Below, one piece after another: positions 21,032-31,439 of a stretch of 64,000 nucleotides of DNA. The position numbers were made by a program, and so were the translations under genes. Every line of letters starts with the position of its first letter. Position 1 is the stretch's first letter. Under the pieces are notes generated by a model, which saw only the letters and a list, made by a program, of their open reading frames with translations, was not told where the DNA came from and did no database searches. Source of the stretch: Elgaria multicarinata webbii (Eukaryota; Chordata; Lepidosauria; Squamata; Anguidae); the NCBI RefSeq assembly GCF_023053635.1, contig NC_086192.1:11085001-11149000 (forward strand), in the 5' to 3' direction.

Positions 21032-22108
21032 CAAACCCACCTTGTCCGATGCAGGGATGGATAGGAACGAGATGGAAGAGTCAGTGACACAGAGGTCGTG
21101 AGCAAACCCTCCATTTCCATTTTAAACACTCCATCTGCACTATTTAAGGAAGCGCACTGTGGATGGGACTGGGGCTCTACACACTGTAAGGAGTGAGCCA
21201 TTCAGACGATCTGTTCAAGCCCAGTTCCAACGCGTTGGACTGAACAATTCATGTCATCTCTGGGCTCTCACGCTGAATTCTGTCTCTCTAGTCTCCCTGT
21301 TGCAAGCCGGCTACTTTGGGGTCTGTTACTGAATGACCTGGAATGGGGAAATGCTCTCCCACAGGTTTGTCGGTGTTTGTTGCAGCCCTTTGGTCCAGGG
21401 ATTGTGTTCTCTGGGGAGATGTAGGGACAGAGCTGGCAGTGGTACCCCTGGTGTTGCCTGTTTGGAGCGTTACTGTAGGGCTGAGTCTCTGTCAGAGGGG
21501 CAGGAACAGATACGGTGGTATTGCCGGGCTTAGCAGTAGTGATGGATCATTTGGTGTGTTGAGGCTGCTAGGTTGAGGCGTGTCGTGATGGAGAGCGGTC
21601 TGTCAGTGTTTGGCACAGTGAGGCGTTCACATGCCTGTTATGGACAGTGGTGTCCAGTTGTGCCACCGACAGACCTTTGGGGGAGCATTTCCCCATTTCA
21701 GGTCATTGGGTAACACACCTCAAAATAGCTGTCCTGCCACAGAGAAACTTGAGAGACAGAATACAGCGTGAGACTTCAGACTTGACATATGTTGTTCATT
21801 TCTACGCCTTGGAGCACAGTTTGATCACTTGGTCTGACCGGCTCCTCCTTACAGTGTGTAAAGCCCATGTCCCATCTTGCAATTCACTTCCTTTCATATT
21901 GTAGGTGACGCTTGAAATTGGGATGGAATCTTTGCTTTCTACCTGCCTGGGACTGACTTTTCTATCTTGTTCCCATCCATTCCTACATCTGACAACGTGG
22001 GTTTGGCCCACAAAAGCCCATGCCTAAATCACAAAACACGGTTAGTCTTTAAATTGCTACAGCCACTTTTTGGTGGTCATGCTACAGTCTAACACACCTG
22101 CCCATTTA
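21032..22108. mobile_element. Penelope-like foldback (unit 3)
   Basis: Near-identical to the unit 2 copy, including the shared cut left end. Confidence 0.65.
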
Positions 22109-22132
22109 GAATCTGTAGCTTATTGCTGGCCT

Positions 22133-24155
22133 TCCCTTGTGCCTGGCAAGTCTCCCCTTCATCGAGTTAACTAGGCTTATTTCTGGGGTTCAGGCATCCC
22201 AGGCAAGCAGCCTCTTTATGGGGTCTCCCCTTTGTGGGGTAAACTAGGTTTAATACTGGGGTTTGATCTGACCTTGCTGGCAAACGTCCTCTTTATGGGG
22301 CATCATTTTTATGGGGAAAAGTAGGCTTGTTTCTGGGGTTCAACCAGGCCTGGCAAGAGTCCTTTTTATGGGGCCTCCCATTCATGGGAAAATAACCTTA
22401 TTCCTGGGGTTCAGTTTGGCCTGGCAAGTGTCCTCTTTATGCCCTTCATGGGAAAAAGCCTGGGAAGAGGCCTCTTTATGGGGCCTCCCCTTAATGGGAA
22501 AATAACCTTATTCCTGGTGTTCAGTTTGGCCTGGCAAGAGTCCTCTTTATGCCCTTCATGGGAAAAAGCCTGGCAAGAGTCCTCTTTATGGGGCCTCCCC
22601 TTAATGGGAAAATAACCTTATTCCTGGGGTTCAGCCTGGCCTGGCAAGAGTCCTCTTTATGGGGCCTCCCATTCATGGGAAAATAACCTTATTCCTGGGG
22701 TTCAGTTTGGCCTGGCAAGTGTCCTCTTTATGCCCTTCATGGGAAAAAGCCTGGCAAGAGGCCTCTTTATGGGGCCTCCCCTTAATGGGAAAATAGCCTT
22801 ATTCCTGGGGTTCAGCCCAGCCTGGCAAGAGTCCTCTTTATGCCCTTCATGGGAAAAAGCCTGGCAAGAGGCCTCTTTATGGGGCCTCCCCTTTATGGGA
22901 AAATAACCTTATTCCTGGGGTTCAGCCTGGCCTAGCAAGAGTCCTCTTTATGCCCTTCATGGGAAAAAGCCTGGGAAGAGGCCTCTTTATGGGGCCTCCC
23001 CTTAATGGGAAAATAACCTTATTCCTGGGGTTCAGTTTGGCCTGGCAAGAGGCCTCTTTATGGGGCCTCCCCTTAATGGGAAAATAGCCTTATTCCTGGG
23101 GTTCAGTTTGGCCTGGCCAGAGTCCTCTTTATGCCCTTCATGGGAAAAAGCCTGGGAAGCGGTCTCTTTATGGGGCCTCCCCTTAATGGGAAAATAGCCT
23201 TATTCCTGGGGTTCAGCCCAGCCTGGCAAGAGTCCTCTTTATGCCCTTCATGGGAAAAAGCCTGGCAAGAGGCCTCTTTATGGGGCCTCCCATTCATGGG
23301 AAATAACCTTATTCCTGGGGTTCAGTTTGGCCTGGCAAGTGTCCTCTTTATGCCCTTCATGGGAAAAAGCCTGGCAAGAGGCCTCTTTATGGGGCCTCCC
23401 CTTAATGGGAAAATAACCTTATTCCTGGGGTTCAGCCTGGCCTAGCAAGAGTCCTCTTTATGCCCTTCATGGGAAAAAGCCTGGGAAGAGGCCTCTTTAT
23501 GGGGCCTCCCCTTAATGGGAAAATAACCTTATTCCTGGGGTTCAGTTTGGCCTGGCAAGAGTCCTCTTTATGCCCTTCATGGGAAAAAGCCTGGGAAGCG
23601 GTCTCTTTATGGGGCCTCCCCTTAATGGGAAAATAGCCTTATTCCTGGGGTTCAGCCCAGCCTGGCAAGAGTCCTCTTTATGCCCTTCATGGGAAAAAGC
23701 CCGGCAAGAGGCCTCTTTATGGGGCCTCCCATTCATGGGAAATAACCTTATTCCTGGGGTTCAGTTTGGCCTGGCAAGAGTCCTCTTTATGCCCTTCATG
23801 GGAAAAAGCCTGGCAAGAGGCCTCTTTATGGGGCCTCCCATTCACGGGCAAATAACCTTATTCCTGGGGTTCAGCCCAGCCTGGCAAGTGTCCCCTTTAT
23901 GGGGTCCCCTTCATGGGAAAAAGCCTGGCAAGAGGCCTCTTTATGGGGCCTCCCATTCATGGGCAAATAACCTTATTCCTGGGGTTCGGCCGGGACTGGC
24001 AAATGTCCTCTTTATGGGGTTTCCCCTTCATGGGAAAACTAGGTTTAATTCTGGGGTTCAGTCCAACCTGGCAAGCGAGCGTTCTCTTTATGGGGAAAAG
24101 TAGGCTTACTTCTGGGATCCAGCAAAGCCTGGCTCAAAGGGTCTACTTACATACA
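22133..24155 (+). repeat. Minisatellite, expanded upstream array of unit 3
   Basis: About 2.0 kb of full (about 70 bp) and shortened (about 40 bp) monomers in a less regular order than the 110-bp arrays. A segment of roughly 440 bp is itself repeated (compare 23103-23445 with 23542-23885). Confidence 0.9.
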
Positions 24156-24241
24156 AGAGTCTTGTTATGAGACAGAACTAGACATGATGGAATTGCTAAT
24201 GGTTTGTGTATTTCTTTCTTATAATTTTTTCTGCTACCGAG

Positions 24242-24782
24242 CGTCGGAGCGGCCCCGGTGCCCCGGAGCAACACAAGGCTGAAAGCTAGAGGCGTCTGGA
24301 TGAAGCTGCTGTGAGTACGAATGAGCCATCCCCAATCCAGCTACAGAAGCCTCGTCATGGACACACTGTCCAGGAGCTCTTGGTCTAGCCCATTCCTTCG
24401 CTGGTTGGGGAGTTTCTGCGAGCTCTTCTCCCCCAGCTCAAGGGACTTCTTCAGCAGGGGAGTCCAAAGGGGAGCATGGGCATTGACTTTGTTCCCCATT
24501 CCCTCCCCAGCCCTGGCAAATGAGCCAACAACACTTATGGAAGGCCCGGTTCATTTTGAAGAACACCTGAAACAGAAGGTGCGTCTCTGGATATGGAGAA
24601 GGGTAAGTTTTATGTTGTGTTAGTGTTGGTGTTTGATTCCTTCCTGTCTGTAATTGTGCATTTTCACTCCCCAGCTCCTTCGGCACCAGACGTGGACGCA
24701 GGATGCTGCCTCGGCTGGTACAGCTGAAGACTACATGGACAGTTTACTTTGCTCACCGCCTCGTGGAGGGATTGAAGAAAAG
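24242..24782 (+). pseudogene. Exon-like copies A', B', C' in unit 3
   Basis: Homologue of 14249-14789, differing by very few bases (for example GAGCGTCGG for GAGTGTCGG at the A' border). Confidence 0.5.
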
Positions 24783-24929
24783 GTGAAATGTTGGGAAACT
24801 TTGCTGCCAACACACAACAGACTCACAACCACTTCACGGGATTTTTGTATCTTAGTCCTGGCATTATGCAAAACTGCCCTCAATAGGAGTAGCTTAATTC
24901 AGGGATGGCGTTCACACATGCCTGGAAAT

Positions 24930-25010
24930 CTTCCTCTTCATAGGAAGAGGGGTTCAGACAGACCTGGCAAGTGTTCTCTTTATATGGACTTGCCTTCATG
25001 GGAACGGTTT
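24930..25010 (+). repeat. Residual minisatellite, unit 3 downstream
   Basis: About one monomer remains (AGACCTGGCAAGTGTTCTCT), in contrast to 1.5-2 kb at this position in units 1 and 2. Confidence 0.7.
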
Positions 25011-25029
25011 GGTTATTTCTGGAATAGAA

Positions 25030-25213
25030 GGTTTTGGAGAAGAGTAAGTTTTATGTTGTGTTAGTGTTGGTGTTTGATTCCTTCCTGTCTAATTGTGCAT
25101 TTTCACTCCTCAGCTCCTTCTGCACCAGATATGGACGCAGGATGCTGGTTCGGCTGAAGACTACATGGACAGTTTACTCTGCTCACCGCCTCGTGGAGGA
25201 ATTGAAGAAAAAG
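25030..25213 (+). pseudogene. Extra partial copy of exon C (C'')
   Basis: It runs from a B'-end-like GGAGAAGAGTAAGTTTTATG through acceptor CACTCCTCAG to AAGAAAAAG. Against C' it lacks 9 bases in the middle. Its border with the Penelope-like relic is abrupt (AAAAAGTTTATTTCAAAGG), with no intron sequence between. Confidence 0.5.
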
Positions 25214-26330
25214 TTTATTTCAAAGGCATGACCCCACCTTATCCAATGCAGGGATGGATAGGACATATGTCGCGAGCAAACCCTCCATTTCCATTTTAAA
25301 CACTCCATCTGCACTATTTAAGGAAGCGCACTGTGGATGGGACTGGGGCTCTACACACTGTAAGGAGTGAGCCATTCAGACGATCTGTTCAAGCCCAGTT
25401 CCAACGCGTTGGACTGAACAATTCATGTCATCTCTGGGCTCTCACGCTGAATTCTGTCTCTCTAGTCTCCCTGTTGCAAGCCGGCTACTTTGGGGTCTGT
25501 TACTGAATGACCTGGAATGGGGAAATGCTCTCCCACAGGTTTGTCGTGTTTGTTGCAGCCCTTTGGTCCAGGGATTGTGTTCTCTGGGGAGATGTAGGGA
25601 CAGAGCTGGCAGTGGTACCCCTGGTGTTGCCTGTTTGGAGCGTTACTGTAGGGCTGAGTCTCTGTCAGAGGGGCAGGAACAGATACGGTGGTATTGCCGG
25701 GCTTAGCAGTAGTGATGGATCATTTGGTGTGTTGAGGCTGCTAGGTTGAGGCGTGTCGTGATGGAGAGCGGTCTGTCGGTGTTTGGCACAGTGAGGCGTT
25801 CACATGCCTGTTATGGACAGTGGTGTCCAGTTGTGCCACCGACAGACCTTTGGGGGAGCATTTCCCCATTTCAGGTCATTGGGTGACACACCTCAAAATG
25901 GCTGTCCTGCCACAGAGAAACTTGAGACACAGAATGCAGCGTGAGACTTCAGACTTGACATACATTGTTCATTTCAACACCTTGGAACACAGTTTGAACA
26001 CTTGGTCTGACCGGCTTCTCCTTACAGTGTGTAAAGCCCATGTCCCATCTTGCAATTCACTTCCTTTCATATTGTAGGTGACGCTTGAAATTGGAATGGA
26101 AAGTCTTTGCTTTCTACCTACGTGGGACTGATTTTGTATCTTGCTTCTGTTCATTCCTACACTTGACAAAGTGGGTTCGGCCCACAAAAACTCATGCCTA
26201 CGTCATAAAACATGGTTAGTCTTTAAATTGTTACAGCCACTTTTTAGTTGTCATACTACAGAGTAACACACCTGCTCAATTAGAATCTGTAGCTTATTGC
26301 TGGCCTTCCCTTGTGCCTGGCAAGTCTTCC
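25210..26330 (+). repeat. Partial higher-order unit 4 (Penelope-like foldback only)
   Basis: 25210-26290 is the Penelope-like foldback again. Its right arm is more diverged than in units 1-3. Homology with the unit flank (GCTTATTGCTGGCCTTCCC, CTGGCAAGTC) stops near 26330, the right edge of the whole array. Confidence 0.85.
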
Positions 26331-26459
26331 CTTCCCGGGGCTGATTGATACTAGAGTAGGCTTAAAACATGTGTGGAAATCATGACTCTCCATCCTCGGC
26401 TTTGGTCGTGTTCAAATTTGGGATCCAGTGCTTGGGAAACATTCCCTTCATGAATTCAG

Positions 26460-26517
26460 ACAGGTGTGTCCAGCATCACTCAGTTTAAAACCAGTGTTTT
26501 GCAAGAGATTGAAATAA
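26460..26517 (+). CDS. Candidate gene, exon D with stop
   Basis: After the acceptor TGAATTCAG, joining exon C in phase 2 gives RQVCPASLSLKPVFCKRLK and a TAA at 26515-26517. The basic C-terminus follows EELKK smoothly. In the rival frame the same segment stays open to a donor-like AAAG|GTAACA near 26573 (SSITQFKTSVLQEIEIMQ), joining an open segment at 26657-26851. Both chains are splice-consistent, so the exact reading is not settled. The poly(A) signal is at about 26981. Confidence 0.38.
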
Positions 26518-26656
26518 TGCAGACAGCAAGCAAAACTACCGGTGGAGCTTGTCATGAAAGATCTTTTCTAAAGGTAACACACGTGTACTAAGCTCCAGAA
26601 CATGAATGAATGGAGTTGGATTGCAGCGCATTCTTGTTGGATGACATTAAATACAG

Positions 26657-26851
26657 TTGAGACAGATCACAGAAGGGCTAAGGATGTGGAGAAGCCAAAT
26701 GAGCAGGAAAGAAAGCAGCTTTAAAAACCCCAGAGAACGTGGAGAGAGAGAAGGAAGAGGTCTGATAGAACTGAAGGCCTCAAGGAAGCCTCAATTAATA
26801 ATGAACTGTGAAAGTGGGAAAGATTCTCAGGTCTCATTTGTGCTTTAGTTA
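26657..26851 (+). other. Open segment before a poly(A) signal (alternative last exon or 3' UTR)
   Basis: After ATTAAATACAG, 64 codons are open (LRQITEGLRMWRSQMSRK ... CESGKDSQVSFVL) up to the stop that ends the segment. It is polar and rich in R, E and K. It could be the last coding exon in the rival frame or simply 3' UTR. Confidence 0.3.
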
Positions 26852-26974
26852 AAGTGTTGGCTTCTCTGATTATGTGTTTTAAATCATTTTAATACAGTAT
26901 TTAAATCTTTGTTCTGATTTACTGTTACATTCATTTCTCTGGAATCTGTTTTAGATGTGGAGTGATATGCAAAT

Positions 26975-27000
26975 GTTGTAAATAAACAATAAAAATATAG
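26975..27000 (+). terminator. Poly(A) signal of the candidate gene
   Basis: Two overlapping signals, AATAAACAATAAA, lie about 470 bases after the exon D stop. Confidence 0.45.
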
Positions 27001-27199
27001 AACGGGTGTGGTTTTTAAAAAACATTTACAGGCACTGTGAAGTGGCAGAATTAGTATATCAAATGTACAACTATACTGAGGGATTTCAAATTAGACAGGT
27101 GATAAATCTAATTAATTTGAACAAAACGCCACTTGATAATGGAATGTATACAAATTAGCTAAAATAAAATTCAAGGCCTCCCCTCTAACAATTTCAAAA

Positions 27200-28000
27200 G
27201 CAAAAGACTTTTGAAATCCATTCTTACATGTAACACACTCAAAATATAGAGAAAATGGTAACATTTCCACCCCTTCTAGCAATCTTACTACAACTGATTT
27301 TTTGTGATGAATGTTCTCAAGTTAGTACATACAGGCCCAGATTATTTAGGATAATGGTTTTATTTGTGAGAATTACCTCGAAAACAACTCCTCAGCTGAA
27401 AGGCCAGTGAAATAATGGTAAATGTTACAATTACACCAAGTCCTCCATTAAGTACCAACCCTACAGTTTATAAAAAGCCATTAATGGCATTTGAACAATT
27501 GATACTTGTATCTGAACTGCTAGCCAAAGGCCTCATATCCAACATACATAGGGTATTAGTCATGGAATCAAGGGGCAACATAGGGCTGAAAGAAATATGG
27601 GAATGTGACATACAGGAAGGAGAAGAAATATAATGAAAAATGTCAGTTTCAGGGGAAATAGCTTGAAGGTAATACTTAACCTTGATAACTTTTAAGTCAT
27701 AGATATGACATCACTATTTATACAATAGGAGGTACACAGGGATCCTAAATTGACATTTCTAGCTTTAGAGGCCCTAATGAATATTTACCAGACAAAGAAA
27801 TGCAGAGTTTTATGATGGTAGCATCCTCTCAAGTAATAGCAAAGAATTGGAAGGAATCTATAGACCTATGAATAGTAATGTGGTATAACAACCTTTGGGA
27901 CATTTTGTAAGCTGACAATTTAAACAGAGAAGGTCGCAAAGACAACAGAAAGACTCAGATACCTTCTGTACAATTTGATATTTAATCTAAATGTATACAT
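27200..28000 (+). mobile_element. L1-like LINE ORF2 C-terminal fragment, decayed
   Basis: Translated pieces resemble the end of squamate L1 ORF2: GLISNIHRVLVMESRGN followed by LKEIWECDI, and later ASSQVIAKNWKES with MWYNNLWDIL. The reading frame is broken in several places. The surrounding 26.9-28.6 kb is clearly AT-richer than the rest. Confidence 0.55.
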
Positions 28001-28079
28001 TTTATTTAGAAACAGGACTCCCTTAGAAGACCATTAGCATGTCAAAGACTTAAGTTCCTCCGTTCATCACTGTAAACAT

Positions 28080-28638
28080 ATACATGGGGAGGCTGTGAAC
28101 AGGCTGTGAGAAGACCCTACCCATGAAAATATACTTTATTAGGAAAATTTACTAGGATCATGGATAGAACAATGAAAATACCGACTCATTTTAGTTACCT
28201 AAAAAACCCTCAATGCTTTTTTGACTGGTTAAATTGTCACCCCTCATACACAAGCTTAAGAAAGAGATGAAAAATAAAAAAAAACAGCCAGTATATTAAT
28301 GCATTGATAGTGCAAATATAGCGCCACAAGAACGTCTCACTTCACACATGAGGAGGACGCCCCATTGCTAGCTCTTTCCCCCTAGTATCTGGGTATACAG
28401 CACTTAAACAGAACCTGTGTGCTCAGAAGTAGGACTATGGATAGCAGATACTAGGAGAAAAATAGAGAAAGCAATTACTTTAGCACCTTGCTGGTGGACT
28501 TCTCAGAAGCCAGATGCTGGCCTTGATGGAGTGCATTTTAGAACCCCCAAGTTCAAGCCATGAGAAGCTCATCTAATAATCAACTTACACGTGAATCGGT
28601 GCAGGTTCCTAGTCCATCTTTTTGTAATTAAGCAAGTC
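28080..28638. other. AT-rich, no recognised feature
   Basis: Nothing that I can support as a gene or named repeat. Confidence 0.4.
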
Positions 28639-28639
28639 T

Positions 28640-28697
28640 TAGAGAGCTCCGGCTATTGGGCGGTATAGAAATGTAATAAATAAATAAATAAATAAAT
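28640..28697 (+). mobile_element. L2-like LINE 3' tail
   Basis: AGAGAGCTCCGGCTATTGGG and GGTATAGAAATG precede an (AAAT)n tail. Confidence 0.7.
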
Positions 28698-28699
28698 GT

Positions 28700-29060
28700 T
28701 TTGTTGCGGAGTGGAATGGGAGGACAGTCCTTGCACCATGGATATAAATGGCTTCGTACTTCACATTCAAAGCATTTTAAAGGAGGCACTGCCAAAAATA
28801 CTGCTTTCCAAGGCCATGTTTGGGTGGGCGCGTACCCCTGGCCCTGGTCAGGGCCCTGGGGCCGGACATGTTGGTGGGCACAGCCTCCAACCATGTTGTC
28901 CTCCTTTTTGGTTTCCAAAATATGGTCAGCCTGGTGGTGAAGGTTTGGGGAAAGAATTCTGATAAATTATCAGGTTGGTGCAATTGCTCGTTTGGAGCCA
29001 AGTTGTAATCAAAGCACTCCAGAAATGCATTCCAAGTGCCATTAAATTTGCAGGAGGTAA
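28700..29060. other. Unnamed repeat-like sequence
   Basis: Contains GGGCCCTGGGGCCGGACATG and AAAGGAGG-type blocks typical of a dispersed element, but I cannot assign a family. No gene seen. Confidence 0.3.
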
Positions 29061-29064
29061 GAAT

Positions 29065-29275
29065 AAAGGTTGCAGCTTTATACTGAGTCAGCCCACTGGT
29101 CCACCTGGCCCAGTCTGGCTCCCTCGAATTGGCAGAGGCTCTCCAGGGCAGAGAGGGGGGATTTCCTGTCCCCTGATCCTTTCTTTAACTGGACATACCA
29201 AGGATCGGACCGGGGGCCTTCGCCATGTGAAGCGAGGGCACAGCCTCTGAGCAGCGGTCCCCTCCCCAGACTCAG
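29065..29275 (-). mobile_element. tRNA-Ala-derived SINE, reverse orientation
   Basis: TTTATACTGAGTCAGCCCAC and GGCAGAGGCTCTCCAGGG lead to the reversed tRNA part (GATCGGACCGGGGGCC ... TGTGAAGCGAGGGCAC). Read on the minus strand this is a squamate SINE with a decayed B box. A plus-strand relative is at 58178. Confidence 0.65.
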
Positions 29276-29424
29276 GGAGATTTAAGTGACACCCATAGCA
29301 TCTCATCACTAAAGCTTCCAGTGGTGATTGGACAAATCCATTTCCTTGGCATGTAACCTAGATCTCCCAGCATTCCCCAACCAGCTATGGTTGGAGTTGT
29401 TTGGGGTTGGAAATGCTTAGAGTT

Positions 29425-29770
29425 GTAGGACTTTTTCCTATCTAAACATGCATAGGATGGTAGGACTTTTTCCCATCTAAACATGCATAGGATTGTAGGA
29501 TTTCCCCCATCTAAACATGCATAGGACCGTAGGACTTTTTCCCATCTAAACATGCATAGGACTGTAGGACTTTTTCCTATCTAAACATGCAAAGGATTGT
29601 AGGATTTCCCCCATCTAAACATGCATAAGACTGTAGGACTTTTTCCCATCTAAACATGCATAGGACTGTAGGACTTTTTCCTATCTAAACATGCAAAGGA
29701 TTGTAGGATTTCCCCCATCTAAACATGCATAGGATTGTAGGATTTTTTTCCCATCTAAAATGCACAGGAT
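29425..29770. repeat. Minisatellite, 34-35 bp period, about 10 copies
   Basis: TCTAAACATGCATAGGA recurs at 29441, 29476, 29510, 29545, 29580, 29614, 29649, 29684, 29719 and 29754. It lies beside a CTCCCAGCAT foldback remnant. The same unit occurs reversed at 36998-37160. Confidence 0.9.
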
Positions 29771-30199
29771 TGTGCCCTTAGATATTTTTTAATTATTTTT
29801 AAACAGATTACTTTGCCAAATGCATCACTGCATTCACTATGCCGCGACTATTTTTGTTTTAGACTAAAAGCCACTGCAAACTTTCAAAAGCAGCGAGACC
29901 CATCAAATACCTTCCAGCAGCAAAACATCTAGACATTAATAACCTTGCAACTTCCAACAGAGGAAGTAGATTGCCAGGCTTCACAACCTGCTTATCAGTT
30001 AGATCATTTTGGACTCTGATCTTACCACGTTACGGAGGGGGAGGAGAATTCTTTTGATCAAGGGTGCACAATCTGGCCACGACCCTTTTACCTGTTCCCA
30101 CCTCCTTTCCCTTAACCACCAATCAAAAACTGCACAAACATCCCGGCTTTTCTGAAGGTTTTTTTTATTTTTGCACAATTCAAAAAGGCGGAAAATGCC

Positions 30200-30370
30200 T
30201 CCTCCTCCTCCTCATCATCATAATTTATTACCCGCCTCTCTCTCTGGATCGAGGCGGTGTACAACACAAATGCAAACACCATAAAATATATATAACTAAT
30301 TAAAACATCTAAAACTAATACATTATTAAAAGCAGCACATTATTAAAAAGGCATCTTAAAATTCAAGTTC
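30200..30370 (-). mobile_element. LINE 3' tail, reverse orientation
   Basis: TTATTACCCGCCTCTCTCTC and GATCGAGGCGGTGTACAAC followed by AT-rich ACATCTAAAAC sequence is an L2-like 3' UTR read backwards. Confidence 0.5.
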
Positions 30371-30386
30371 CAGAGAGCTTTAAGCT

Positions 30387-30704
30387 AGGGTGACCTTATG
30401 AAAAGGACAGGGCTCCTGTATCTTTAACAGTTATATTGAAAAGGGAATTTCTGCATGTGTCATTTGTATATATAGAGAACCTGGTGAAATTTCCTCCTCA
30501 TCACAACAGTTAAAGCTGCAGGTGCCCTGCCTTCTTTTAAATCTGGTCACTCTAGTATAGCTCCTGCAGCTTTAACTGTTGTGATGAAGAGGGAATTTCA
30601 CCAGGTTCTCCATATATACAAATGACACCTGCTGAAATTCCCTTTTCTATGCAACTGTTAAAGATATACAGGAGCCCTGTCCTCCTTTTCATAGGGTCAC
30701 CCTA
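30387..30704. mobile_element. hAT-like palindromic MITE
   Basis: AGGGTGACCTTATG ... CATAGGGTCACCCTA with the family's mirrored core. The flanks TTTAAGCT (30379-30386) and TTGAAGCT (30705-30712) match at 7 of 8 positions. Confidence 0.85.
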
Positions 30705-30849
30705 TTGAAGCTGCATTTTGCTGGTATTTTGTCCTCTTTGCCTTTACTTTATTGATTCATTTGTAATACTTGTATATCGCTAAATATAATAAACCCCCTA
30801 AGCGGTTGCCAGATAAGCATTAAAGTCGCATTTGAAATGCAGTGTTAAA

Positions 30850-31010
30850 GTTGTTACAGCGGTTGTAAATGTATGTGTATATGGCAGGTTTTTGTGGTTT
30901 TAAATTTTTGCATATTGTTTTTAAGCGTTTTTATCTTATGCGAACCGCCCAGAGAGCTTTGGCTATGGGGCGGTATACAAATGCAATTAATTAATTAATT
31001 AATTAATTAG
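30850..31010 (+). mobile_element. L2-like LINE 3' tail with (TTAA)n
   Basis: CGAACCGCCCAGAGAGCTTT followed by GGCTATGGGGCGGTATAC and an ATTAATTAATTA tail. Confidence 0.75.
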
Positions 31011-31261
31011 AAGCACAGAATTCAGAGACAATTCCAGTCTGCTAGAAGCAACACAGGAGCCATTAAACGGAGGGGCACGATTGCTTTAATTACAGCCCAG
31101 GAAACAACTGGGCCGAAGAAGTCCTGCCTATCTATGGAATCAATCTCCAAAAGTTTCTCTGAAATGGCTTATCAAAGAAGGGTGCAACTCTGAACTCATT
31201 GTGAAATCGCAACGTGAAATTAGCTGTACTCTCTCAAGTTCCTCTCCCTCCACGCCCCGCA

Positions 31262-31263
<2 letters not shown>

Positions 31264-31317
<54 letters not shown>
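31264..31317. repeat. (CA)n microsatellite
   Basis: Uninterrupted CA run of about 27 units. Confidence 0.95.
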
Positions 31318-31319
<2 letters not shown>

Positions 31320-31439
31320 TGCTTGTGAAATGTGTGGTAATTGGACCGGATGTTATGTCAGGTTTCCTCCCCTCTATACACACTCGCCCGGTTCACCCAC
31401 AACACTGAGCCACCCTGAGAGATAAGCCAGCGTGAGTCG

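Larger units (their letters stand above)
21032..25209 (+). repeat. Higher-order tandem unit 3 (about 4.18 kb)
   Basis: Same parts as units 1 and 2, but here the array upstream of the exon copies is expanded and the downstream array is almost lost. It ends with an extra partial copy of exon C (25114-25213). Confidence 0.95.

Noticed and set aside
23131-24103. 104- to 177-codon frames reading FMGPPLNGKITLFLGF
   Set aside because: Pure minisatellite translation; the period happens to keep the frame open over several monomers.
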